From contig NZ_FOYX01000001.1 of the NCBI RefSeq assembly GCF_900112245.1, forward strand, positions 1,723,856-1,787,855: a stretch of DNA of 64,000 nt, read 5' to 3'. Numbering within the stretch: the stretch's first letter is position 1; each line of letters begins with the position of its first letter. The position numbers were made by a program, and so were the translations under genes. The notes beneath the pieces were generated by a model. That model searched no databases, had not been told where the DNA came from, and worked only from the letters and a program-made list of their open reading frames with translations. Source of the DNA: Maribacter stanieri (GTDB taxonomy: Bacteria; Bacteroidota; Bacteroidia; Flavobacteriales; Flavobacteriaceae). Below are positions 44,853 through 52,762 of the stretch, piece after piece.

Positions 44853-46217
44853 TTATAAGGAAAAAACGGAATCAGGATTTTTACGAAGGTAGCTCTCTAT
44901 AATACGCTGCGTTTCTAAAGTGTTTTTTTGACGAACTATAAAAGTCTCTAGATCTTGTGGCTGATGAATAGGTGTTTCTTTAGGAACAAATCCGTAACCA
45001 CTATAATTATTTTCTTGAATAAATACAAAAGCGTTCTCATCTGCAGTCCTGCCTTTTATCTTAATAAATACATCTGTTTGTACTTCTTTTAAGCTGGTTA
45101 GCGCATCCTTAACACGGTCATTATATTCGTTAATCATTTGTAGATCAGAACAAATACCAATACATTGTTTTATTTTGTAATGAGAGCATACCGCTACATT
45201 TTCTTGCAGATGACAATACTTAGGGCAAAGTTCAAAAGTGCTACATAGCGTTTCTAAATATTGCCTTGCTTCTGTAGGACTATAACAAATTGCCAACGGA
45301 TTAGGTGTCATTTTTATTTTATTGAATGCAAGGTGAATAATGCCATTTCTGTCTTCATAGCTGAATATCCCATATTGCTGAATAGACCTTTTTTGAGCAC
45401 TATTATATTTAGGGTAATGGTGTTTTATTTCTGCAGATTCTTTCAATAGCGCTATAAGCTCATTACCGGTTTCCTCAAAATCTAAAGACGTGGTTTCTGC
45501 ACAAAGAGTAATTTCTTTTGTCTTTTTATCATAAAAATGACCAAGTACTCTTTTCTTGATGTTCTTAGCTTTACCTACATAAATAATTTTTCCCTTTTGG
45601 TCTTTAAAATAGTAGACGCCTGGTGTTATAGGTAGTTTTAAGTATTCTTCTTTTGGTAAACCAGGCGGTAATGTTGCCTCTTGTGATTTTGAATTTAAGA
45701 AAAGCTTAAAGACCTTTTCAGAATTTTCTGCACGTAATAACTTGTGAAAAAGTAATACGGTGGCATGGGCATCTCCTCTGGCTCGGTGCCTATCAGTTAA
45801 AGGTATTCCTAATGCTGCCGTTAGTTTTCCTAAACTATATGAATTATAGCCGGGTAGAAGCTTTCTTGATAAGCGAACCGTGCATAGCTTCTTTCTAGAG
45901 AAATCATGTCCAAGTAATTTAAACTCGTTTTTTATGACATTGTAATCGAAATTGACACTATGGGCAACAAATATAGTATCTGCTGTAATAGCATTTATTT
46001 GCGGAATTATTTCTTCTAGCAATGGTGCGTTACGGACCATGTCATTGTCGATTCCGGTAAGCCCGGTAATAAATGCCGGTATAGGGCATTGCGGATTCAC
46101 CAAAGAAGTAAATTCATCGATTACTTCATGACCATCATATTTAAAAATGGAAATCTCAGTAATTCTATTGCCTTTTACTCCGTTGCCGGTAGTTTCTATA
46201 TCAATTATTGTGTACAA
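44853..46217 (-). CDS. DEDDh exonuclease fused to GIY-YIG (UvrC/Cho-like) nuclease
   Basis: A 454-residue fusion. The N-terminal exonuclease domain of the DNA polymerase III epsilon type (1-165) has IIDIETTG, HSVNFDYNVI and HRARGDAHAT. The GIY-YIG endonuclease domain (about 198-280) has PGVYYFKDQKGKIIYVGKAKNIKKRV. The C-terminal part has cysteines reminiscent of UvrC-type proteins (CPKYCHLQ, CIGICS). Probably a DNA-repair nuclease. The start is TTG at 46217 because MYTIIDIETTG is the conserved N terminus and there is no upstream ATG. Confidence 0.88.
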   Translation of the reverse strand: MYTIIDIETTGNGVKGNRITEISIFKYDGHEVIDEFTSLVNPQCPIPAFITGLTGIDNDMVRNAPLLEEIIPQINAITADTIFVAHSVNFDYNVIKNEFKLLGHDFSRKKLCTVRLSRKLLPGYNSYSLGKLTAALGIPLTDRHRARGDAHATVLLFHKLLRAENSEKVFKLFLNSKSQEATLPPGLPKEEYLKLPITPGVYYFKDQKGKIIYVGKAKNIKKRVLGHFYDKKTKEITLCAETTSLDFEETGNELIALLKESAEIKHHYPKYNSAQKRSIQQYGIFSYEDRNGIIHLAFNKIKMTPNPLAICYSPTEARQYLETLCSTFELCPKYCHLQENVAVCSHYKIKQCIGICSDLQMINEYNDRVKDALTSLKEVQTDVFIKIKGRTADENAFVFIQENNYSGYGFVPKETPIHQPQDLETFIVRQKNTLETQRIIESYLRKNPDSVFSL

Positions 46218-46241
46218 AAAGTGAGGAATGTATTAGAACTG

Positions 46242-46249
46242 CAAAGTTA
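46242..46249 (-). promoter_or_regulatory. -7 box of the exonuclease/GIY-YIG gene
   Basis: On the - strand TAACTTTG exactly matches TAnnTTTG and lies 24 bases before the TTG start codon, which supports that start. Confidence 0.45.
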
Positions 46250-46397
46250 GCAGAAAATGCATTAGTATGAATAGTTCTAACGTCGGTTTAGCACTTTAGA
46301 ATATTGAAATAAGAAGTGAAATAGATTGTTGGAGGTGCGACAGACATTAAAAATAGTGTAGAAGACCTACTGAAGCTTAATGCTGCAACTAAATATG

Positions 46398-46421
46398 TTA
46401 AAGTAGTAGTAACTACTTTAA
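46398..46421. repeat. Perfect 10-bp inverted repeat downstream of a small lipoprotein gene
   Basis: TTAAAGTAGT-AGTA-ACTACTTTAA. It lies 41 bases after the stop of the - strand lipoprotein gene and may be a weak terminator, though no strong T-run follows on either strand. The rest of 46218-46397 shows only the exonuclease promoter. Confidence 0.55.
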
Positions 46422-46462
46422 TTAGGTTAATGTTACTTAGAAAACAATAGAGATAAAAATTC

Positions 46463-46672
46463 TTATTTAGCTACCTGTGTGTTCGTATTATTAATAGCTG
46501 TTACTCCTGAATTTTGAGTATTAGAATCATTATTTAAAATGTTTTTTTCAGTATTGTCACGTACTACATATTCTGAGACAAGATCATAATCTTTACCGCA
46601 AGAGGATAAACTTAATAGAAAAACAACAGCTGCAACAGGGACGAAAAAGGTTTTGGTAATGTTCAATTTCAT
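46463..46672 (-). CDS. 69-residue lipoprotein
   Basis: An exported lipoprotein with a long signal peptide and lipobox LSSC (Cys25), then a short Asn/Thr/Ser-rich tail with no fold signature. No family recognised. Upstream of its start lies the palindrome-rich region 46784-46848. Confidence 0.65.
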   Translation of the reverse strand: MKLNITKTFFVPVAAVVFLLSLSSCGKDYDLVSEYVVRDNTEKNILNNDSNTQNSGVTAINNTNTQVAK

Positions 46673-47082
46673 GTAAATGGTGGTAAAAATTATCTCGCTA
46701 TTTTATTAACGCGTTTCGAAAATATTTAAACTTTATTCATTAACGACGAAAAGTTGTATTTATTCGATGAAATGCATATTAATGTTATTAACACTGACTG
46801 TTAATAACGGTAAGAGGTTAAATTATAAGCTAATTAGCTTATAATTTAGATAAGACTTATTATTCTAAATCGAAAAAAATGTAAAGGAAAATGGTTTAGA
46901 AGTGCTATTTATTTTCTTTAAGGCTATTTGCTTTAATTGTTATAGTCAGCTAGGTATAAAATAGTGATACTTTAAAATTGCTTTTTTTGAGAAAAGCTCC
47001 TATTCTTATTTTTTGTAACAATGAATTAAGGAACACTTTTAAAATGCAAAGAATTTAAAGTTACCTTGATGTTTACTTAAAC
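46673..47082. other. Non-coding AT-rich stretch with palindromes
   Basis: About 410 bases without a credible gene on either strand. It holds the promoter region of the - strand lipoprotein, the two palindromic elements listed separately and otherwise only AT-rich sequence. Confidence 0.7.
46784..46848. repeat. Two adjacent perfect palindromes (9-bp arms; 30-bp full palindrome)
   Basis: Element A is GTTATTAAC-N7-GTTAATAAC at 46784-46808. Element B at 46819-46848 is a perfect 30-bp palindrome; its left half is TAAATTATAAGCTAA and the right half is the exact reverse complement with no spacer. The elements are 10 bases apart and 112 bases upstream of the - strand lipoprotein start. They could be operators or a weak bidirectional hairpin; no long T-run follows either. 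Confidence 0.8.
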
Positions 47083-47110
47083 TTGAATTTAATAAATGAA
47101 CTCATCTTTG
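47083..47110 (+). promoter_or_regulatory. Promoter of a candidate leader/small RNA
   Basis: TTG at 47083-47085, a 17-base spacer and CATCTTTG at 47103-47110, one mismatch from TAnnTTTG. It is followed by CAGCG, the same five bases that follow the -7 box of SusC1 at 49671. Confidence 0.5.
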
Positions 47111-47111
47111 C

Positions 47112-47179
47112 AGCGAGTTTAGAATAAGTTTGAGTTAGTTGACTAACCGATGCATCATTATAGTGTGTCGGTTTTTTTA
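47112..47179 (+). ncRNA. Candidate small RNA or attenuated leader
   Basis: A region of about 65 bases between the promoter above and an intrinsic terminator. The terminator stem is AACCGATGCA (47145-47154) with TGTGTCGGTT (47164-47173), including two G-U pairs, then seven T. An alternative hairpin GTTAG-TTGA-CTAAC (47134-47147) overlaps the terminator's 5' arm, so the two are mutually exclusive as in an attenuator. No gene on the + strand explains the terminator. Confidence 0.4.
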
Positions 47180-47200
47180 TGCCCTGAAATAAAGAACTAA

Positions 47201-47257
47201 ATGAAAAATGTGCTTGTAATAGGAAGTTATATGGAGCTGATTAAAGCTGTACTTTGA
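47201..47257 (+). pseudogene. 18-codon frame resembling the start of a Rossmann/PfkB protein
   Basis: The frame after the candidate leader begins MKNVLVIGSYMELIKAVL and stops. KNVLVIGS resembles the first strand of ribokinase-type sugar kinases. It may be the truncated remnant of a gene once controlled by the upstream attenuator, a leader peptide, or chance. Its end overlaps the 3' end of the convergent small gene. Confidence 0.25.
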
Positions 47258-47471
47258 TTTCTTTGATTTTAAAAACCTGAGTTCTTAGAAGGTTTTGGAA
47301 AATAAAAACAATTTTCTCCTGATTTTCTTCAGGAATACGACCTCCAATAATCCAATTTTTTCTAACGTAATTGGTACTTTTTAGATTAAACTCAGACATC
47401 AAGCATTGTAATGCTTCTTCTCGAGTTTCGTCGTTCATTTTACTGAACATTTGTTTTATATTTTCGGTCAT
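47241..47471 (-). CDS. Small, possibly DNA-binding protein
   Basis: A 76-residue protein using the start MTENIKQMFSKMNDE; an upstream in-frame ATG at 47558 would add 29 unlikely residues. The segment LKSTNYVRKNWIIGGRIPEENQEKIVFIFQNLLRTQ, here cited by its core STNYVRKNWIIGGRIPEE, has the helix-turn-helix look of small phage-type repressors, but I cannot place it in a family. It lies just upstream and divergent from the GDPD-phosphatase gene (218 bases between starts), so a local regulatory role is conceivable. Confidence 0.55.
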   Translation of the reverse strand: MTENIKQMFSKMNDETREEALQCLMSEFNLKSTNYVRKNWIIGGRIPEENQEKIVFIFQNLLRTQVFKIKEIKVQL

Positions 47472-47581
47472 TGTTGGTTTTGGTAGTCTCCAAAAATAAA
47501 TAAAAAAGTGTTTCAACTGTCGAAAATCTTTAAATAGATATGAGCATGTTGACAACAATTTAATCTTTACTTGACCTTAGC

Positions 47582-47653
47582 TTAAGTTAAAATAGGATTT
47601 TAGTTATAACATTTGCAAACCGAATTTTTTTTTAAGGTAAAACCGTACCTTAA
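47582..47653 (+). promoter_or_regulatory. Candidate control region of the GDPD-phosphatase gene
   Basis: Contains TTAAGTTAAAA (47582-47592), sharing the 10-mer CTTAAGTTAA with the SusC1 upstream region, and a -7-like AACATTTG (47608-47615). A perfect inverted repeat TTAAGGTA-N6-TACCTTAA (47632-47653) lies 36 bases before the ATG. Function is inferred from position only. Confidence 0.35.
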
Positions 47654-47689
47654 GATTTTTAAAGATTTTCTTCATTATAAAATTGAATT

Positions 47690-49471
47690 ATGAGACTTAT
47701 AAGAATAGCAATAACCTTTTTGTTTTTAGCAAGTATTAATACTGGGTTTTCTCAAGACTATAAGGTTCATTCTCATAATGACTACAAACAGAACGTTCCG
47801 TTCTGGAAAGCATTTGGTGCTGAGGTACAATCTATTGAAGTAGATGTATTTTATATCGATGATAAATTAATGGTTGCTCATGAACTTAATGAAATTCAGC
47901 AAGACAAAACTTTAGAGCGTTTGTATTTAAATCCTCTAAAAGAAGCAATAGCCTTAAAAATGGTTTCAGGAAAAGAGATTCAGATAATGGTAGATGTTAA
48001 GACAGATGCCTATAAAACGCTTGATGCTATCGTTGGTAGCTTAAAGGATTATCCAACTATTATTAGTAATGAAAATATCAAAATCATCATTTCTGGTAAT
48101 AGACCGGCTTTAGAGGAGTATGTAAACTATCCAGATTTTATTTCTTTCGATTATCAAAGCATAGAACCTATTAACGATACTAAAACACTTGATAAAATAG
48201 CCTTGGTTAGTTTAAGTTTTAAGAATTATTCTGAATGGAATGGTAAAGGCAGACTAACCGTTGATGATTATAATAAGGTTATTGCAGTTATAGATAAGGC
48301 ACATGAATTAGAAAAGCCATTTCGTTTTTGGGCAACTCCAGATTCTAAATCCGCTTGGAAAGCTTTTACGAACATGGGGGTAGATTTTATAAATACAGAT
48401 ATGCCTAATGAGTGCGTGCAGTATGTTTCTTCTTTAAAGGAAAGAGTAGCTAAGAATACAATTTTCTCGAAAGTGTACAAACCAACGTTTGAATCTGATA
48501 AGGCAAATCGTGCACCTAAGAATATTATTCTAATGATTGGTGATGGTAACGGAATTACGCAAATCTCATCTGCAGTTTTAGCGAACAACGGAGAGCTATC
48601 CTTAACACAATTGAAAAGTGTAGGTTTTATAAAAACACAATCTGCCGATGATTTTACTACAGATTCTGCTGGTGCGGGCAGCGCAATTGCCACAGGTCAA
48701 AAAACGAATAACAGAGCAATTGGTACCGATGTAAATGGTAGGGCAATACCAAACCTTACTGAAATACTTTCAGAAAATGGATTTAACACTGGTGTAATTA
48801 CTACAGATGAGATTACAGGAGCTACGCCTTCATCCTTTTTCGCCCATAGAACGGATAGAGGAATGGTTGCAGAAATTGCATCGGACTTACATACTTCTAA
48901 ATTGAAACTATTCATATCAAGACCAACTACCACTGTTACGAATATTGAAGCGTCAGGATTTGAAATGAATTCGAATATAGCCGCTATTGGTACTAGTAAA
49001 AAAGAAAAAGTAGGTGCGTGGTTTGCTGATATTAAGATAAAATCTTTAGAAGGGTATATAGAACAATTGTCGGTTGCTACTAAAAACGGACTTTCTTTTT
49101 TGAATAATAAAAAGAAGCCTTTTTTCTTAATGACGGAAGGAGCTAAAATTGATAGCTATAGTCATGAAAATGATATCACAGGAGTTATAAATGAAAGTAT
49201 ATCTTTTGATAAGGCAATCACTGAAGCATTAAAATTTGCCGATGCAGATAAAAACACTCTTGTCATTATTACAGCGGATCATGAAACTGGTGGGTTAACC
49301 ATTCCACAAGGTAATATGCTTAAACATGAAATTGAAGCTGATTTTACTACACATGACCATACAGGCGTAATGGTTCCTGTTTTTGCCTATGGTCCCATGT
49401 CTCAAGAATTCCAGGGTATTTATGAGAATAATGAGATTTTCCATAAAATCATCAAAATATTAGACCTTTAA
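47690..49471 (+). CDS. Secreted glycerophosphodiesterase-like/alkaline phosphatase fusion
   Basis: A 593-residue exported protein with a signal peptide (1-22, ending GFSQ). The N-terminal TIM-barrel domain (about 24-262) resembles GDPD/PI-PLC-like phosphodiesterases (VHSHNDY with His27 and His29, EVDVFYIDDKLMVAHE). The C-terminal alkaline phosphatase domain (about 275-593) has LMIGDGNG, the nucleophile Ser in TTDSAGAGSAIATG, SSFFAHRTDRG, EGAKIDSYSHEND and TADHETGG. It could cut a phosphodiester and then release phosphate. It precedes SusC1 and fits a phosphorus-acquisition locus. Confidence 0.88.
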   Translation: MRLIRIAITFLFLASINTGFSQDYKVHSHNDYKQNVPFWKAFGAEVQSIEVDVFYIDDKLMVAHELNEIQQDKTLERLYLNPLKEAIALKMVSGKEIQIMVDVKTDAYKTLDAIVGSLKDYPTIISNENIKIIISGNRPALEEYVNYPDFISFDYQSIEPINDTKTLDKIALVSLSFKNYSEWNGKGRLTVDDYNKVIAVIDKAHELEKPFRFWATPDSKSAWKAFTNMGVDFINTDMPNECVQYVSSLKERVAKNTIFSKVYKPTFESDKANRAPKNIILMIGDGNGITQISSAVLANNGELSLTQLKSVGFIKTQSADDFTTDSAGAGSAIATGQKTNNRAIGTDVNGRAIPNLTEILSENGFNTGVITTDEITGATPSSFFAHRTDRGMVAEIASDLHTSKLKLFISRPTTTVTNIEASGFEMNSNIAAIGTSKKEKVGAWFADIKIKSLEGYIEQLSVATKNGLSFLNNKKKPFFLMTEGAKIDSYSHENDITGVINESISFDKAITEALKFADADKNTLVIITADHETGGLTIPQGNMLKHEIEADFTTHDHTGVMVPVFAYGPMSQEFQGIYENNEIFHKIIKILDL

Positions 49472-49510
49472 ATCATAATTTGTTTAATTACCACTCTTTA
49501 AAATGTTAAT

Positions 49511-49678
49511 TTGTTAAACAAAATCTGTTTAACAAGATAATCCCTACTGCAGAATTCTTTTAGCTGAAAACAAATGTTAACTTAATACTAATTAAACAAC
49601 AGCTCAATTTTGGTCAAATATGCTAATGTAAACGTGATCTTAAGTTAACAGTCACTTGCATCGCTAAAACTACTTTTG
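49511..49678 (+). promoter_or_regulatory. SusC1 upstream region with GTTAAC-type repeats and -7 box
   Basis: Three elements: a perfect inverted repeat TTGTTAAACA-N5-TGTTTAACAA (49511-49535); arms TGTTAACTTAA (49575-49585) and TTAAGTTAACA (49640-49650), exact reverse complements 54 bases apart; and an exact -7 box TACTTTTG (49671-49678). No TTG is at normal -33 spacing; the second arm occupies that place, as an activator site would. The leader to the ATG at 49771 is about 85 bases. Confidence 0.5.
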
Positions 49679-49770
49679 CAGCGCAAATAAATTTTAGGAT
49701 TTAAGAATTTCTAGAACTCAATCTTACTTCCTGAAATAAAAAAACAACAAATTTTATTAAACCAAACTGT

Positions 49771-52743
49771 ATGAAAAAATTAAAATTTTTAATGCACTTC
49801 TGCTTACTTGGTATTGCTTCCGTTATGTGGGCGCAGGACAATGTATCGGGAGTGGTGACTGATGAATTCGGGCAACCCTTACCAGGTTCAACGGTTCAAG
49901 TGAAGGGAACTACAAATGGTACCACAAGTGATTTTGATGGTAATTTTGTAATTAACGCAGAAGCTACAGATGTATTGATAATATCTTATCTAGGGTATTC
50001 AACACAAGAAGTGGCAGTAAATGGGCGTGCAACTATTAATGTAGAATTAAAAGAAGATGCCACACAATTAGATGATGTGGTTGTAGTTGGGTACGGCACC
50101 CAAAAACGATCAGATGTAACAGGGTCTATTTCATCCGTTAAAAGTGAAAACTTTAATAAAGGTGTGGTAGCAAATCCAGGTCAATTATTACAAGGTAAAG
50201 TTGCTGGGGTTAACATTACTTCTGTTAGTGGTGAACCAGGAGCGTCTCAAAATATCGTAATTCGTGGTATTGGTAGCTTTAGGTCAGGTACGTCTCCATT
50301 ATTTGTTATCGATGGTTTTGTAATCGATAACACAACTACGGGAGTAGGCTCAAATCCTTTGAATTTTATCAATCCTCAAGATATTGAATCTATGGATGTT
50401 TTAAAGGATGCTTCTGCAGCTGCCATCTATGGTGCACGTGCAGCAAACGGGGTAATCGTTATTACTACTAAGAAAGGTAAGGCGGGTAAAGCTGAAATGA
50501 ATGTATCGGTTACTACAGCATTCGCAACCCTTGCAAATAAAATTGATGTGTTCTCTGCAGATGAGTTTAGAAGACAGGTGCCAGCAGTTGGTGGAACCTT
50601 ACTTGATGGTGGTGCAAATACGGACTGGCAAGATGAATTGACAAGAACCGGAGTATCAAAGAATGTTAACTTTTCTATGAGTGGTGGTGCTCCAGATAAG
50701 TTTACTTATTTCGCATCTGTAGGTGTAGATGATCAACAAGGTACTTTTGCGAACAGCTCATTAAAAAGATATTCTGGTCGTTTAAACTTAAATCAGAAAG
50801 CTTTTGATGGTAAATTGAATGTAGATTTAAACCTAACCGCTTCTAGAACTTTGAACAATAGACCAGATGCCAGCGCTACTGTGACAGATATGTTAGAGTT
50901 GAATCCTACTATTCCGTTATATACCAATGGTTCTCCTACGTTGTTAAATGATAACAGATTAAATCCGTTAGTTCGTGACGATCTTTATTTAGATGAATCT
51001 AATAGTAATCGCATATTAGCAAATATTTCCCCATCTGTAGAAATTGTAAAGGGTTTGGTTTATAAACTTAGTCTAGGTGTAGATTATTCTTCTACAAACC
51101 GCGATCAACAGCGTTCTCCTTATGCATTATTAGAAGATTTAAATCAAGGGTATTTAAATTCATGGGTAACAACGAATGAAAACACTCAAATAGATAATAC
51201 GTTGACCTATACTTTTGATAAAGGTGAGCATAGTGCTACAATTTTAGTTGGTCATTCATATCAAGAAGTATTATTTCAGCAAAAAAAGTTCGAATTAGAG
51301 AGCTTTGCAGATAATGATATTGATCCAAGATATCAAGATCAAATAAGTAGTCAAGAGTTTCCTACAAGCTTAATTTCTACAGCAGAGAAAAATGAATTGC
51401 AGTCTTTCTTTGGTAGGTTAAATTATGGCTACCAAGATAAGTACTTGTTAACGGCTACAATGCGTGCAGATGGTTCTTCTAAGTTTGGGGCAAATAATAA
51501 ATACGGATATTTCCCGTCGGTTGCTTTAGGATGGAATATTAGCAAAGAGAATTTCTTGGCAGAAAGCGATGTTGTAAATAACTTAAAACTTCGCCTTAGT
51601 TGGGGACAAACAGGAAATCAAGAAGGTATTGATAATAAAGTCTCCCTAGCAAGTTATACAGATAGTAAAAGTGATAACGATACCTATCCTTTAGATGATA
51701 GTGCAACCACATTAGATGGTTATCCTTTTGGTACTGTACCTGCTCGTACAGCAAACCCTAACTTAAAATGGGAAGTAGCTACACAGACAAATATTGGTTT
51801 GGATTTTGGATTGTTTAATAATAAGATAACAGGTACCGTAGATTACTTTAATAAGGTTTCTACCGATGTTGTTTTGTTTGCAAATAGAGTAGATCCTATT
51901 CAGCCTACCGAAAAGATTTGGACCAACTTAGAGGATTTAGAAATTCATAACTCAGGTGTAGAATTCGCTTTAGATTATAGAACAATGATCGGTTCAGATT
52001 TCTCTTTTAATATTGGTGGTAACGCTACGTTTATTAAAAATGAGGTTACAGATTCTCCATTCGCTATTATTACTACAGGTTCGGCACAAGGTGCTGGGCA
52101 GACTGGGGCTACGATCAATGGTTATTTAAACAATGAAGCTATTGGTACTTTCTATATGAAAGAGTTTATAGGTATTGGAGCAGATGGTTTAAATGAATTT
52201 AGAGATGTAAATGGTGATGGTGAAATCTTAGATGATGACCGTATTGCAGCAGGTAGTGCTGCGCCAGACTTTACATATGCGTTTTACTTGAATTTCGATT
52301 ATAAGAATTTTGACTTAGGATTTAATTTTAACGGTGTATCTGGTAATAAGATTTACAACCATACGGCAATGTCTTCTTTTTCAAAAGGGCAATTGAGTAG
52401 AAATTTGAATACTACAGATTTCGCTATTCAATTTCTTGATGAAGATGTAAGTAATTCAAACGAGGTATCTACACGGTACTTAGAAGATGGCGCTTACCTG
52501 CGGTTGAACAATGCTACTTTAGGGTATACTCTTTTAGCTAGTAAAATTGGCTTGGATAAATATGTAGGCGATATCCGATTTTCATTAACTGGTCAAAATT
52601 TATTTACGATAACTGATTATACTGGGTATAGCCCAGAAGTTAATACTGGTAGTGAAGTAGATGGTATACAGACTTTTGGTATTGATAGGTACACCTATCC
52701 TTCATCAAGAACAATCTTGTTTGGCTTAAACGTATCCTTTTAA
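49771..52743 (+). CDS. SusC/RagA-type TonB-linked outer-membrane transporter 1
   Basis: A 990-residue outer-membrane importer. Signal peptide 1-21 (MWAQ), CarboxypepD_reg-like domain (about 24-100, GVVTDEFGQPLPGSTVQVKG), TonB/plug region with the SusC signature (DDVVVVGYGTQKRSDVTGS, then DVLKDASAAAIYGARAANGVI), then a 22-strand-type barrel ending in an aromatic residue (FGLNVSF). It is followed 19 bases later by its SusD partner. Normally these pairs import glycans or peptides; context here suggests an organophosphorus substrate. Confidence 0.95.
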   Translation: MKKLKFLMHFCLLGIASVMWAQDNVSGVVTDEFGQPLPGSTVQVKGTTNGTTSDFDGNFVINAEATDVLIISYLGYSTQEVAVNGRATINVELKEDATQLDDVVVVGYGTQKRSDVTGSISSVKSENFNKGVVANPGQLLQGKVAGVNITSVSGEPGASQNIVIRGIGSFRSGTSPLFVIDGFVIDNTTTGVGSNPLNFINPQDIESMDVLKDASAAAIYGARAANGVIVITTKKGKAGKAEMNVSVTTAFATLANKIDVFSADEFRRQVPAVGGTLLDGGANTDWQDELTRTGVSKNVNFSMSGGAPDKFTYFASVGVDDQQGTFANSSLKRYSGRLNLNQKAFDGKLNVDLNLTASRTLNNRPDASATVTDMLELNPTIPLYTNGSPTLLNDNRLNPLVRDDLYLDESNSNRILANISPSVEIVKGLVYKLSLGVDYSSTNRDQQRSPYALLEDLNQGYLNSWVTTNENTQIDNTLTYTFDKGEHSATILVGHSYQEVLFQQKKFELESFADNDIDPRYQDQISSQEFPTSLISTAEKNELQSFFGRLNYGYQDKYLLTATMRADGSSKFGANNKYGYFPSVALGWNISKENFLAESDVVNNLKLRLSWGQTGNQEGIDNKVSLASYTDSKSDNDTYPLDDSATTLDGYPFGTVPARTANPNLKWEVATQTNIGLDFGLFNNKITGTVDYFNKVSTDVVLFANRVDPIQPTEKIWTNLEDLEIHNSGVEFALDYRTMIGSDFSFNIGGNATFIKNEVTDSPFAIITTGSAQGAGQTGATINGYLNNEAIGTFYMKEFIGIGADGLNEFRDVNGDGEILDDDRIAAGSAAPDFTYAFYLNFDYKNFDLGFNFNGVSGNKIYNHTAMSSFSKGQLSRNLNTTDFAIQFLDEDVSNSNEVSTRYLEDGAYLRLNNATLGYTLLASKIGLDKYVGDIRFSLTGQNLFTITDYTGYSPEVNTGSEVDGIQTFGIDRYTYPSSRTILFGLNVSF

Positions 52744-52762
52744 AGAAAAAAATAGTTTCAAA

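Noticed and set aside
47472..47558. 29-codon N-terminal extension of the small protein at 47241
   Set aside because: The extension is Phe/Cys-rich and unlike a coding N terminus, while MTENIKQMFSKMNDE gives a clean soluble start.
48268..48693. 141-codon frame opposite the GDPD-phosphatase fusion
   Set aside because: Antisense to a well-supported gene and without domain signature or promoter; a shadow of biased codon use.
49656..49678. TTG at 49656 as the -33 element of the SusC1 promoter
   Set aside because: The spacer to TACTTTTG is only 12 bases, outside the 17-23 range for Bacteroidota promoters.
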